Shown here piece by piece: positions 44,996 through 53,563 of a stretch of 64,000 bases of DNA. Position 1 is the stretch's first letter. Each line of letters starts with the position of its first letter. The notes beneath the pieces were generated by a model. That model searched no databases. It saw only the letters and a list, made by a program, of their open reading frames with translations, and had not been told where the DNA came from. Source of the DNA: Corynebacterium curieae (GTDB lineage Bacteria; Actinomycetota; Actinomycetes; Mycobacteriales; Mycobacteriaceae); the NCBI RefSeq assembly GCF_027570035.1, contig NZ_JAKMUU010000001.1, positions 806,001 to 870,000 of the forward strand, in the 5' to 3' direction. The translations under genes and the position numbers were made by a program.

Positions 44996-45634
44996 ATGCC
45001 ACATTCCGATATTGCCGCAAAGCACGACCGCCTCGTCTGGATCGATTTGGAGATGACCGGCCTCGACCCGGAGCGCCACGTCATCGTCGAGGTCGCCGCC
45101 GTTATCACCGATGGCAACCTCAATATCCTGAGTGAAGGTATCGACCTCGTCGTCCACGCCACCGAGGAAGAACTGGCCCAGATGGATTCCTTTGTCACCG
45201 AGATGCACGCCAAGTCTGGGCTGGATAAAGAAATCCGCGAGTCTTCTACCTCCATCGGTGAGGCCGAGGATGCCGTGCTAACGCTTATCAATGAGCACTG
45301 CGATCCGGAGCACCCCGCTCCCCTAGCCGGAAATTCTATCGCCACCGATCGCACCTTCATTCGCACCTATATGCCGCGACTCGATAGCGCCCTGCACTAC
45401 CGCATGATCGATGTATCGACCATCAAGGAGCTGGCCCGCCGGTGGCATCCGCGCGCCTATTTCAACCAGCCCGATAAGGGCATGGCCCACCGCGCTCTAC
45501 AAGACATTATCGAGTCCATCCGCGAGCTGGACTTCTACCGCCGCAGCGTCTTCCGCACCGATGAGGGCCCCACCACCCCCGAGGCGGAGCAGATCAAGGC
45601 GGAAACTACGGCAGATTACCAGGCGTTTTTGTAA
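44996..45634 (+). CDS. orn: Oligoribonuclease
   Basis: Orn degrades 2-5-mer RNAs, including pGpG, to nucleotides. The 212-residue DEDDh exonuclease shows [20 protein letters not shown] (Asp17, Glu19), [15 protein letters not shown] and [16 protein letters not shown], with the terminal His in [14 protein letters not shown] 44996 is chosen because a TAGAAT -10 box lies at 44983-44988, 7 nt before it. That fits leaderless translation and gives the normal N-terminus. tRNA-His follows on the same strand, as in mycobacteria. Confidence 0.96.
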   Translation: MPHSDIAAKHDRLVWIDLEMTGLDPERHVIVEVAAVITDGNLNILSEGIDLVVHATEEELAQMDSFVTEMHAKSGLDKEIRESSTSIGEAEDAVLTLINEHCDPEHPAPLAGNSIATDRTFIRTYMPRLDSALHYRMIDVSTIKELARRWHPRAYFNQPDKGMAHRALQDIIESIRELDFYRRSVFRTDEGPTTPEAEQIKAETTADYQAFL

Positions 45635-45683
45635 TTTAGGCAGCGTGAGTTAACCTGTATTTCGTTGCTTTCACGCAGCGATG

Positions 45684-45759
45684 GTGGCTGTAGTTCAGCT
45701 GGTAGAGCACCAGGTTGTGATCCTGGGTGTCGCGGGTTCGAGCCCCGTCAGCCACCCCA
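45684..45759 (+). tRNA. tRNA-His (anticodon GTG)
   Basis: The acceptor stem is GTGGCTG/CAGCCAC, with an encoded extra G at 45684 opposite C73 (the G-1 typical of tRNA-His). Anticodon stem CCAGG/CCTGG encloses loop TTGTGAT with GTG. CCA is encoded at 45757-45759. Confidence 0.96.
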
Positions 45760-45762
45760 AGT

Positions 45763-45788
45763 GCCCGAGCCTTGCGCTCGGGCTTTTT
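45763..45788 (+). terminator. Intrinsic terminator after tRNA-His
   Basis: GCCCGAGC (45763-45770) pairs with GCTCGGGC (45776-45783) across a 5-nt loop and is followed by TTTTTC. It overlaps the end of the convergent LLM gene by one base. Confidence 0.88.
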
Positions 45789-46744
45789 CAGTTTTCTCCC
45801 TGCAGGCTTGCCAGCAGCTCCTCCGAGCGCGCTCGACCAGCCACATCCGGCATATCTCCGGTCACCACAAACTCGCTTATGCCTAAGCGCTTGCCGACGC
45901 CCCTTAGTTCCTCCCCCACTCCTTCCACCGTCCCCCAGACATCGTGGGCCAACGCTTCCTCGATTCGCCGCCGTTGCTGCCCCGTCAGCGCATTCATATC
46001 TAGCTCGCCCGCTGGCCGCAGAGGCGCAAACTCACCAGTAGATTGTGCGCATACCTTGGCATAGGCCTCCGGCAACAATAAATCGCGGGCGGCCGCGGCG
46101 GTATCGGCGGCGGCGATATTAAGCGAGGAGATGATAGGTGGGGCGTCGGCAAGCGCATGCTCCCGATATACTCGCGCGGCCGCCCCCTGGGTTGCTACTG
46201 GCCCACCCAAGATGACGCCCAACCCCAGCTTGGCCGCCACCGCTGCCGAGCGAAAGCCCGCCAAAACGTAGAGCGGCGTACCTTCGTACTCCGGACGCAC
46301 CGTCACAGCTTCCTCACCACGCAGGTAGCGCATCAGCGTTGCTAATTCCGCCTCGAAGCGCTGCTTTAGCTCGGTAGGCTCGCCCTGGCGCAGCGCCTGC
46401 CGCACCGGCGCAGTAAATCCCACTGAGGAGCCGATACCTATATCAATGCGGCCGGGATAGAGCGCCTCGAGGAGGTTAATCTGCTCAGCTACCAGAAACG
46501 GCGCATGATTAAGCAACATAATTCCGGCCGCACCCACCCGAATTCTTTGCGTCCTCGCCGCCACGTGGGCCGCCAACATGCCCGGCTGCCCCGCCGGAAT
46601 GCCCGGCACGCCATGATGCTCTGCCACTAGGAAGCGCCGAAACCCCAGCCGCTCCACATGCCGCGCATGCTCGGCCACCTGGCTTAGCGGGCCGGCCGCA
46701 CCGCGATCTAAAACAGAAAAGCGCATGGCCACCACTGTAGCCAT
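45788..46744 (-). CDS. Luciferase-like (LLM class) flavin-dependent oxidoreductase
   Basis: This 318-residue LLM-family protein has the characteristic RFLVAEHHGVPGIPAGQPGMLAAHVAART and NLLEALYPGRIDIGIG segments and a TIM-barrel C-terminal end. The substrate is unknown; such proteins use FMN or F420. The preferred start is ATG 46744, because AAGGGA lies 8 nt upstream; an ATG at 46726 gives MRFSVLDRG without a ribosome binding site. It lies 29 bp downstream of the L,D-transpeptidase gene on the same strand. Two copies of the dispersed GGGGCGTCGGCAAGC motif fall within the gene (45889-45903 and 46140-46154). Confidence 0.87.
   Translation of the reverse strand: MATVVAMRFSVLDRGAAGPLSQVAEHARHVERLGFRRFLVAEHHGVPGIPAGQPGMLAAHVAARTQRIRVGAAGIMLLNHAPFLVAEQINLLEALYPGRIDIGIGSSVGFTAPVRQALRQGEPTELKQRFEAELATLMRYLRGEEAVTVRPEYEGTPLYVLAGFRSAAVAAKLGLGVILGGPVATQGAAARVYREHALADAPPIISSLNIAAADTAAAARDLLLPEAYAKVCAQSTGEFAPLRPAGELDMNALTGQQRRRIEEALAHDVWGTVEGVGEELRGVGKRLGISEFVVTGDMPDVAGRARSEELLASLQGEN
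45889..45903 (-). repeat. Dispersed motif, copy 5 (15 bp)
   Basis: GGGGCGTCGGCAAGC on the minus strand within the LLM oxidoreductase gene, in a different frame (encodes GVGKR) from the other coding copies. Confidence 0.45.
46140..46154 (+). repeat. Dispersed motif, copy 6 (15 bp)
   Basis: GGGGCGTCGGCAAGC within the LLM oxidoreductase gene, 250 bp from copy 5 in opposite orientation. The minus strand encodes LADAP. Confidence 0.45.
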
Positions 46745-46773
46745 GCGCTCATCCCTTGCGCCGACGCCGGATG

Positions 46774-48003
46774 CTACTGATTTGCGTCCGCGTTGCCCTT
46801 GGACCACTCGTCCCAGGACATATTCCAATCACCTAGGCCATCCATCGCATTGAGCGTTTCGCCATAGGTATTAAATACGCGCACCACGTCGCCGCGCTTC
46901 ATCGTCTCCTGGAACCACTGCGCAGCCTCCGGCGTCACGTTAACGCAACCGTGGGAGGTATTGGTATTGCCCTGTGCCCACACGGACCATGGAGCGGAGT
47001 GGACATAAATACCGGAATAAGACATCTGCGTAGCCCAGTCCACAGTCGTGCGATAACCGCCGGCCTCGTGGGCCAAACCAAAGGTCTCCGAGTCCATCAA
47101 CAGCTGTGGGTGTTCATCACCAATGACGTAGCGACCATTCGGCGTATCGTACTGATAATCGCGGCCCAATGAGACCGGGATGGCGCGCAAGAACTTCTTA
47201 TTCTTGAATACCTTCATGGTCTTGGTGGCGTTATCGATTAGCGCTACGGTGCGATCACCAATAGTGAAATTCGTAGAGGCATTCTCACCGCCATAGATTC
47301 CACCACCTAGGTCCTTGCCATACTGGTTTACCTTGACCTCTACCTTGGTGCCTGGCTCCCAGTAATCCTTTGGCCGCCAGCGCACTTCCTGGTTATTAAC
47401 CCAGTAGAATGCGCCTTCCACCTCCGGTTTGGTGGTCACAGTAATGGTCTTCTCGGCCGCCTTGCGGTCCGTAATTGGAACGCCAAAATTAACGCCAATG
47501 ACCTGGCCTACGCCTACCTCAGAATCGGGGATCGGGGTTAGCGAGGCTTCGGCCACGCCCGCTGCCTGCGGGGTGGAAAAGCTTAGGTTCTTCTTGTTGC
47601 CATCCACGTCAGCGGCGACAATCGAATAGGTGTGGTTATAGCCCAAGTCCTCCGCGGTAGACCACTTCTTAGCGTCCTTGGAGAGCTTTTCTTCTACTTC
47701 CACGCCCATCTCATTGGTCATGGTGACGCTCTTTAGCTTCCCGTTGGTCTCCACCGTTACCGGCTTCGACGGGTCTACGTTCTGCGCCCCGTCCTTTACG
47801 GAAACCTTCAGGCCATCCTTTTTCTTTTCGGACTCTTTGCCACCCTCCTTCGCGTCGCTCGCGCTCGCGGCGGCGGTGGATTCTTGGTCGGTAGCTTGGT
47901 TCTCAGCCGAGGAACCAGAAGAGCAGGAGGCGGCGGCTAGGGAAATGCACGCTACGCCTGCGACCGCAAGGAGACGGCGCGCAATAGGGAGGGAATTTTT
48001 CAC
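46774..48003 (-). CDS. L,D-transpeptidase lipoprotein (LdtMt2-like)
   Basis: This 409-residue exported enzyme makes 3-3 peptidoglycan cross-links. It has a lipoprotein signal peptide with lipobox AASC, a 45-residue Ser/Ala/Glu/Lys-rich linker and two Ig-like domains (about 60-250). A YkuD catalytic domain (about 255-380) with [12 protein letters not shown] carries the active-site Cys and His, and a C-terminal Trp-rich extension follows. The order orn ... Ldt ... DUF3618-bcp mirrors Rv2511 ... Rv2518c (LdtMt2) ... Rv2520c-Rv2521. GTG 48003 is chosen, with AAGGG 9 nt upstream and the signal peptide starting there. Confidence 0.93.
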   Translation of the reverse strand: MKNSLPIARRLLAVAGVACISLAAASCSSGSSAENQATDQESTAAASASDAKEGGKESEKKKDGLKVSVKDGAQNVDPSKPVTVETNGKLKSVTMTNEMGVEVEEKLSKDAKKWSTAEDLGYNHTYSIVAADVDGNKKNLSFSTPQAAGVAEASLTPIPDSEVGVGQVIGVNFGVPITDRKAAEKTITVTTKPEVEGAFYWVNNQEVRWRPKDYWEPGTKVEVKVNQYGKDLGGGIYGGENASTNFTIGDRTVALIDNATKTMKVFKNKKFLRAIPVSLGRDYQYDTPNGRYVIGDEHPQLLMDSETFGLAHEAGGYRTTVDWATQMSYSGIYVHSAPWSVWAQGNTNTSHGCVNVTPEAAQWFQETMKRGDVVRVFNTYGETLNAMDGLGDWNMSWDEWSKGNADANQ

Positions 48004-48215
48004 TGAGTTGCCCTTAGACACGTAAATACTGCTTTCAAAGACCAACCTAGATTAGCGTTTCCACCCGCCAAATACCAGAAGCCACTTCAGGCATTAACCA
48101 ATTTGTTATAGACCCCCTAAAACCCGTATTGACCAGGCGATTTTACACTTTTAAAGAATGGCTGCTAGAGTATCTACTCGTTGCACAGAGAGCCACACGG
48201 CAGGAAGTCAACAAT

Positions 48216-48288
<73 letters not shown>

Positions 48289-48301
48289 CAAGATAAAAAA
48301 T

Positions 48302-48325
48302 AAGGCCGGGCAATTGCCCGGCCTT
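48302..48325. terminator. Bidirectional terminator (tRNA-Lys / iron ABC operon)
   Basis: A perfect 24-bp palindrome, AAGGCCGGGCAA and its complement, is flanked by AAAAAAT on the left and TTTTT on the right. It can stop tRNA-Lys transcription from the left and the ABC operon from the right. Confidence 0.92.
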
Positions 48326-48329
48326 TTTG

Positions 48330-49091
48330 CTATTTCACCCGCAGCGGAGCGATAAGCGGGGCACCGCCATGCTTGACGATGTCCGCCTCTACCCCATACA
48401 CGCCCTCCACGAGCTCCCCCGTGAGCACGTCCATAGGCGTGCCTTGAGCGCGGATGTGTCCCTTTTTGAGCACCACCAGCTGGTCACACATGCGCGCGGC
48501 CAAGTTAATGTCGTGAATAGCTACAAGGCCCAGGCTGCCGTCGCGCTGCGCCTTTGCCCGCACCTCGTCCAGCACGAAGATCTGGTGATGGAGGTCGAGG
48601 GCGGATGTAGGTTCGTCGAGAAGCATCAGGCCTGGGCTGCCTACCAGCATCTGTGCCACCGCTACCAGCTGGCGCTGGCCGCCGGAAAGCTCGTTGAGGT
48701 AGCGCGAGGCGATCGCATCCAGCCCAAGGGAGTGCAGAACTTCGCCGGTGCGCGTAATTGGGTCCTCGCAGGCTTCGCGGCGCGCGGAAATCAGCACGGC
48801 CTCAAAGGCGCGCAGGGCGGCCGTACTAGTAAGGTCTTGCGGCACGTAGCCAATGAGCTGGCGGCGGCGCTTGCCGCGCGGTGCCGTGCCATCGACGCGA
48901 AAATCCACTTCGCCCTGGCAGCCGCGGTGCACGCCGGCCAAGGACTTACTCAGCGTGGTCTTTCCGGAGGCATTTGGCCCCAACAGCCCCACCAACTGCC
49001 CGCCGTGGAGTTTTTCCACGTCCACGGACTCCAGCACGCTGTGCTTGCCATAGGCCGCACTTAGCCCGGAAATAGTCAGTTCTACGTCCAC
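48330..49091 (-). CDS. Iron-siderophore-type ABC transporter, ATP-binding protein
   Basis: This 253-residue FecE/FepC-type ATPase has Walker A GPNASGKTT, signature ELSGGQRQLVAVAQMLV, Walker B LMLLDEPTSALD and the switch His in LVAIHDINLAARM. It energises the FecCD permease whose gene it overlaps by 10 bp. It is the last gene of the operon and ends next to the bidirectional terminator. The substrate is probably a ferric siderophore or heme, from the DtxR-like box in front of the operon. Confidence 0.93.
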   Translation of the reverse strand: MDVELTISGLSAAYGKHSVLESVDVEKLHGGQLVGLLGPNASGKTTLSKSLAGVHRGCQGEVDFRVDGTAPRGKRRRQLIGYVPQDLTSTAALRAFEAVLISARREACEDPITRTGEVLHSLGLDAIASRYLNELSGGQRQLVAVAQMLVGSPGLMLLDEPTSALDLHHQIFVLDEVRAKAQRDGSLGLVAIHDINLAARMCDQLVVLKKGHIRAQGTPMDVLTGELVEGVYGVEADIVKHGGAPLIAPLRVK

Positions 49092-50137
49092 AGGGCCCTC
49101 CTTCGGGTCATAACAATGGCAATGAAGAATGGCACACCCAGCAGCGAGGTGACGATGCCAATGGGGATCGCCAGTCCTGGCTTAATCATCAGGCTCACCG
49201 CGTGCGCGGCACACATGACGGCGGCGCCCGCAGCCATTGAGGCGGGCAAGAAGTAACGCTGGTCCTCGCCCACCAACATGCGGGCAATATGCGGGCCGAC
49301 CAGACCAATGAAACCGATGATGCCGGCAAAGGCCACCGTCGTCGCCGCGACGAGCGAAACCACGATGAGCACCACGATGCGCAGGCGGGAGGTATTTACG
49401 CCCATCGCGGTAGCGCGGGCATCGCCAAGCCGCAAAGCAGTAAGACGCCAGCCCAGCGCCCACAGGATGGGCAGGGCGATAATCAGCACGGCCGCCAGCA
49501 CCCCATTGGCCGCCCAATTGGCGCGGGTAAGCGAGCCCATGGACCAAAACACGATCTGCTGCAGCGCCTCGGCCGAGGACTGGTATTGGATAAGCGCCAG
49601 CATGGCTTGAAAAAAGAACACCAACCCGATGCCAAGCAGCACCATGGTCTCTGCCTTCGCGCCACGGATGACGGCCGCGATAACAATGATGGCCGTAGCC
49701 ACCGCGGCAGCAAGCCACGCCACCAGCGCCAAGTTAAACTGCGGCTGCGCAATCAGCTGCCACTTGAGCACAATGGAGGTGGCGCCGCCAAACGCGGCGG
49801 CCGCAGAAATGCCGAGGGTAAATGGCTCGGCCAGCGGGTTATTGAGGATGGTCTGCATCTCCGCGCCGGCCAAGGACAAGGCCATACCGATGAGCACGGC
49901 CATCACGGCCATGGGCAGGCGCAGTTGCCACAGCACCGTGCGCGTCTGGTCCTCCAGACCCGCAGGATTCACGATGCCCTTTATTACCTCGCCCGGGCTG
50001 ATATCAATCGCACCGACGAAGTTGCTAATGACAAATGCGACGGCCGCAATCAGGGTCAGGCCCGCAACGATGCCTATGCGTTGCCAGGTTAGCTTCTTAT
50101 GTTGCCGCGCGAGCGCGGCTACCTCTGCACCCTCCAT
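49082..50137 (-). CDS. Iron-siderophore-type ABC transporter permease (FecCD family)
   Basis: This 351-residue permease has about ten helices and FecCD marks such as LRLPMAVMAVLIGMALSLAGAEMQTILNNPLAEPFTLGISAAAAFGG and IGFIGLVGPHIARMLVG. A single permease suggests a homodimer. It overlaps the upstream binding-protein gene at one base (50137) and the downstream ATPase by 10 bp, so the three genes are translated as a unit. The first 30 residues are polar and the first helix starts near residue 20. Confidence 0.93.
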   Translation of the reverse strand: MEGAEVAALARQHKKLTWQRIGIVAGLTLIAAVAFVISNFVGAIDISPGEVIKGIVNPAGLEDQTRTVLWQLRLPMAVMAVLIGMALSLAGAEMQTILNNPLAEPFTLGISAAAAFGGATSIVLKWQLIAQPQFNLALVAWLAAAVATAIIVIAAVIRGAKAETMVLLGIGLVFFFQAMLALIQYQSSAEALQQIVFWSMGSLTRANWAANGVLAAVLIIALPILWALGWRLTALRLGDARATAMGVNTSRLRIVVLIVVSLVAATTVAFAGIIGFIGLVGPHIARMLVGEDQRYFLPASMAAGAAVMCAAHAVSLMIKPGLAIPIGIVTSLLGVPFFIAIVMTRRRALWT

Positions 50138-51300
50138 TAGTTGGTGCTAAAGAAGGTTCCCTCGCCCGAGACCGGCGAGTACTTTTCTTGCGCATCCATC
50201 CACTGCTTGGCGACGTCCATATCGGCATACGCCTCCGGGTCGATCCACTCCGCCACCTGCAGCAGCGCCAGGTAATTAAACGGCGAATCATAGAACTGGT
50301 GCCACATGCTGTGCAGGTGATGCTCCTTAACCGCACGCAGCTTATCGAAGCCGGCCTGCTTCTCCGGTAGCTTCGCGATGCTGCCCTTGGCTTCCTTTTC
50401 ATCAATGCCGTAGCCCACTGCGGCGTATCCGACAGGGTGGCCTTCATCGTCCTTCATCTCAGACCAATCGCCACCGGTGGCGATGATCATATCCGGGTCA
50501 GATTCCAGGACCTTTTCCGGGGTGATTGTGCCGGACTCGCCCGGAATGACTTTATCGCCGATATTCTCGCCGCCGGCCGCGTTGACCAGCTGGGAGATAT
50601 TGGAATCGTTCCAAGATCCGCAGCAATCGGAGACACCGGCCGAGCGCCAGACAAAGGTCTTCGGCTTATCTTCTACCTTCTCCGCGCGGTCCTCGACCAA
50701 ATCCACGGTCTTTTGCCAATCCGAGTTAAATTCCTCAGCTCGGTCCTCTTGCCCAAAGATTTCGCCGAAAATATCCATGGTCTTCGGGGTATTTTCCAGC
50801 GGCTTGCGGCGGAAGTCGGTCACCGCGTACTTCAGGCCAGCTTGGTCCATCTTGTCGGTCAGGCCCGCCTCACGGGAAGCATCGTACTGATCCAGCGAGA
50901 GCACGATGAGGTCCGGGTCCAAGCTCACCAGCTTCTCCACGGTGACATCGCCCTTGGCAAAACCGCCCACCTCGGGGACTTCGTTTACGGACGGTAGCTC
51001 TTTTTCCAGCGCCTTGTAGTAGTCCGGCACGTTCTGCTTCAAGTCCGTGCCAATGCCGACGACCTTATCCAGCGGGTTATCGGTATTAAGAATGCCGGTA
51101 GCAAAAAGCGATCGGCCCTCGCCCAAAATCACGCGATCGGGAGCCTTATCTAGTTCCACGTCACGGCCGGTGATATCGGTAAAAGAAAAGGCAGCATCGT
51201 CGCTTGCTCCGCCGGTTACTTCCTCGGCTGCACCGCAGCCGACCAGCGCCATTGCCGACGCCGCCACAACCGCCATCACCTTAAGGGGAGTATGAGCCAT
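50137..51300 (-). CDS. Iron-siderophore-type ABC transporter substrate-binding lipoprotein
   Basis: This 387-residue lipoprotein has a signal peptide and lipobox LVGC (Cys at about 22) and a TroA/FepB-type binding fold. It starts with FTDITGRDVELDKAPDRVI, and the characteristic DPDLIVLSLDQYD and DPDMIIATGG repeats follow. It captures the iron complex outside the membrane. Its region SDCCGSWNDSN has two adjacent cysteines, which is unusual in the family. ATG 51300 is chosen with AAGGAC upstream and the signal peptide following. It is first in the operon and has a DtxR-like site at 51352-51370. Confidence 0.92.
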   Translation of the reverse strand: MAHTPLKVMAVVAASAMALVGCGAAEEVTGGASDDAAFSFTDITGRDVELDKAPDRVILGEGRSLFATGILNTDNPLDKVVGIGTDLKQNVPDYYKALEKELPSVNEVPEVGGFAKGDVTVEKLVSLDPDLIVLSLDQYDASREAGLTDKMDQAGLKYAVTDFRRKPLENTPKTMDIFGEIFGQEDRAEEFNSDWQKTVDLVEDRAEKVEDKPKTFVWRSAGVSDCCGSWNDSNISQLVNAAGGENIGDKVIPGESGTITPEKVLESDPDMIIATGGDWSEMKDDEGHPVGYAAVGYGIDEKEAKGSIAKLPEKQAGFDKLRAVKEHHLHSMWHQFYDSPFNYLALLQVAEWIDPEAYADMDVAKQWMDAQEKYSPVSGEGTFFSTN

Positions 51301-51351
51301 TTTTAGTCCTTGGTCGTTGGATGCCCTCGCGGCTAACGCGAAGGGCCTTAC

Positions 51352-51370
51352 ATAGGACATCCTAACCTGA
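51352..51370 (-). promoter_or_regulatory. DtxR-like iron box upstream of the ABC importer
   Basis: Read towards the operon the site is TCAGGTTAGGATGTCCTAT. By eye it matches about 14 of 19 positions of the corynebacterial DtxR consensus TTAGGTTAGGCTAACCTAA. It lies 52-70 bp upstream of the lipoprotein start, where a promoter is expected. Iron-dependent repression is inferred. Confidence 0.6.
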
Positions 51371-51390
51371 TTAAGTAAGGCAACCCAAAC

Positions 51391-52668
51391 CTATACGGGT
51401 TCGCCGTTAATGGCATAGTCCTCCAGCTCGCCTTTCGGCACCTCCGTGCCGTCCGACATGGTGCGATCTTCTAACTCTCCGTCCGGATCCACGATGGCGA
51501 TATCGAACCCCGACTCGCGAATACGGCGCAGCCCTTCCTTCAGCATGCGCCGGCCCATGCGGTTCGTACCAGAAATATGGGTCAGCTCCAGCACCACCGT
51601 GCCCTCGCTGAAATCTGATTCCATCAGCTCATACAAGACGGTCTCGGCCGCGTTGAAGTTAATCAAGCCCTGCAGATAAATCACCGTTAGCTCTGCATCC
51701 TGCTCCACCTTGCGCACCGGATTCACACCGTAGCGCTCATCCGTGGACATTAGATGCAGGCCCATATCCTTCGAGAGCAGCTTGAACGCATCCACACCGC
51801 GCACCGAGTTGCCCTCTTTATTAAGCCGCGGCGAGAACGTCGCCACGCCCAACTGGCCCGGCAACGTGCCCAACAGGCCGCCCGAGACACCCGACTTCGC
51901 CGGGATTCCCACCTCGGCCATCCACCGGCCGGCGCCGTCATACATGCCGGCCGAGCTCATTACCGATAGCGTCAACCGGCACACGTCCGCATCGAGAATC
52001 TTGTCTCCCGTTACCGGTTGCACGCCGCCATTGGCCAGCGTTGCCGACATCACGGCCAGGTCCCGCACCGTCACCACAATCGAGCACTGCTCGATATAGG
52101 TCGAAACCGCATCGTGCGCCTCATCCTGGATGATGTCGTAATTGCGCAGCATATGCGCCAGGGAGAGATTGCGTTCGCTGACTTCGAGCTCGGAGTCGCG
52201 CATGGGGGCGTCGATAAGCAAATCGCGGCCCGCCAGCCGCGAAAAATAGGTACGCAAACGCTCCACGCGCGCGGCCGGCTCCGAATCCACGCCATTAATC
52301 AACTGCGTGACCGCAATAGCGCCCGCATTGATCATGGGGTTGACCGGCCGATGGTCATCGCGGTTTAGCGATAGCTCATTAAAAGCCTCGCCCGAAGGCT
52401 CCATGCCCACGATGTCGCGCACCGCGGAAAGGCCGAGCTCCTGAAGAGCCAGGGCATAAACAAAAGGCTTGGACAGGGACTGGAGGGTAAATTCCACCTC
52501 ATCATCGCCCGCGGAGTACACGTGGCCGGTAGTCGTACACATCGCTGCGCCGAGGTACTCAGGCTCCGCCTTGGCCAGCTCCGGAATATAATCCGCCACA
52601 GCGCCGTCGCGGTTATCGCGCACCTTGTTGAGGATTTCCTGCAAATAAAAAGGGATTGGTGTCTTCAT
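51391..52668 (-). CDS. glsA: Glutaminase A with C-terminal STAS domain
   Basis: This 425-residue protein hydrolyses glutamine to glutamate and ammonia. The serine-dependent beta-lactamase-like glutaminase domain (about 1-305) has the Ser64-x-x-Lys67 pair in TLQSLSKPF, NPMINAGAIAV and the LPGQLGVATFSPRLNKEGNSVRG segment. About 100 further residues form a STAS/anti-sigma-antagonist-like domain (AELTVIYLQGLINFNAAE ... VVLELTHIS), a known but less common fusion that may regulate or dimerise the enzyme. It is encoded upstream of the iron operon; the last 20 bp before that operon's iron box separate the two genes. Confidence 0.94.
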   Translation of the reverse strand: MKTPIPFYLQEILNKVRDNRDGAVADYIPELAKAEPEYLGAAMCTTTGHVYSAGDDEVEFTLQSLSKPFVYALALQELGLSAVRDIVGMEPSGEAFNELSLNRDDHRPVNPMINAGAIAVTQLINGVDSEPAARVERLRTYFSRLAGRDLLIDAPMRDSELEVSERNLSLAHMLRNYDIIQDEAHDAVSTYIEQCSIVVTVRDLAVMSATLANGGVQPVTGDKILDADVCRLTLSVMSSAGMYDGAGRWMAEVGIPAKSGVSGGLLGTLPGQLGVATFSPRLNKEGNSVRGVDAFKLLSKDMGLHLMSTDERYGVNPVRKVEQDAELTVIYLQGLINFNAAETVLYELMESDFSEGTVVLELTHISGTNRMGRRMLKEGLRRIRESGFDIAIVDPDGELEDRTMSDGTEVPKGELEDYAINGEPV

Positions 52669-52683
52669 CCCAACCCAGCCTAC

Positions 52684-52711
52684 GAAAAAAGTCCCCGCGG
52701 TGCGGGGACTT
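52684..52711 (-). terminator. Intrinsic terminator after the DUF3618 gene
   Basis: AAGTCCCCGC/GCGGGGACTT (52689-52698 and 52702-52711) with a 3-nt loop is followed on the minus strand by TTTTTTCG. It starts 6 bp after the DUF3618 stop codon. Confidence 0.88.
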
Positions 52712-52717
52712 CGCTAA

Positions 52718-52996
52718 TTAGTGGCGCTCGGACAGCAGGCGCTGCAGCTCCTTCAGGTCGCTCTTGCGGCGACGAGAGCGGAATACCGAGAAAGCAATCA
52801 GGCCCACTACGGCTGCGCCGACGCCGCCCAGCGCCAGCTGCACGTTGCGTTCCTGCAGCTTATCGGTGGCCGCGGTCTTGGCCTCATTGGCAAAGTTCTG
52901 CGGCTTGCTGCGCTCCGCGAGCTCGTCCAAAGTGCCGGCCAGCTGGCGGCGGGTGCGCTCAATATCGCGCTGAATATCTTCAATATTGCGTGCCAC
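52718..52996 (-). CDS. DUF3618 small membrane protein
   Basis: This 92-residue protein starts with the DUF3618 pattern ARNIEDIQRDIERTRRQLAGTLDELAERSKPQ, a helix likely to form a coiled coil. One membrane helix (about 53-71, VQLALGGVGAAVVGLIAFSVF) and a basic cytoplasmic tail follow. GTG 52996 has GAGGAG upstream. It is divergent from bcp, the same pair as Rv2520c-Rv2521 in M. tuberculosis. The function is unknown. Confidence 0.88.
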   Translation of the reverse strand: MARNIEDIQRDIERTRRQLAGTLDELAERSKPQNFANEAKTAATDKLQERNVQLALGGVGAAVVGLIAFSVFRSRRRKSDLKELQRLLSERH

Positions 52997-53092
52997 GACG
53001 TTCTCCTCTTAATTTAGGTTCGCTCTTAACGGGGTCATTCTACCCCGCCGGCACAGCGGCGTGCAGCCCGGGCGGTAAGTATGGTGGGGGCC

Positions 53093-53560
53093 ATGACTGA
53101 AAACCGTTTGAATACTGGAGACACCGCCCCTGCCTTTGCGCTTGCCGACGACGCCGGGAACACCGTTTCCCTCGCCGATTACGCAGGCCAGCGCGTACTC
53201 GTCTACTTCTACCCCCGCGCGAATACCCCAGGCTGCACTAAAGAGGCCTGCGATTTCCGCGACTCCCTGGAGCAGCTCAATGATCTCAATATCGCCGTAG
53301 TGGGTATTTCGCCAGATAAGCCGGAAGCACTGGCAAAGTTCCGCGCGGACCACGATCTCAACTTCCCACTGCTTTCGGATCCGGATAAGTCCGTCATGAC
53401 CGCCTACGGCGCGTTTGGGGAGAAGAAGAACTACGGCAAGGTAGTCCAGGGCGTCATCCGCTCCACCTTCTTGGTCGAGCCGGATGGCACCATCGGCCAG
53501 ACGCATTACAACGTTAAGGCAACCGGCCATGTCGCCCGCGTGATGAGGGGCCTTAGCTAG
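53093..53560 (+). CDS. bcp: Thioredoxin-dependent peroxiredoxin (Bcp/PrxQ)
   Basis: This 155-residue atypical two-Cys peroxiredoxin reduces hydroperoxides. The peroxidatic Cys48 and resolving Cys53 lie in NTPGCTKEACDFRD, and the C-terminal motif VEPDGTIGQTHYNVKATGHV is complete. ATG 53093 is preferred to an in-frame ATG four codons earlier, since MTENRLNTGDTAP is the family start. A TAAGTAT -10-like sequence lies upstream and no clear Shine-Dalgarno. It is divergent from DUF3618. A decayed coding segment follows it in the same frame after its stop codon. Confidence 0.94.
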   Translation: MTENRLNTGDTAPAFALADDAGNTVSLADYAGQRVLVYFYPRANTPGCTKEACDFRDSLEQLNDLNIAVVGISPDKPEALAKFRADHDLNFPLLSDPDKSVMTAYGAFGEKKNYGKVVQGVIRSTFLVEPDGTIGQTHYNVKATGHVARVMRGLS

Positions 53561-53563
53561 CAC

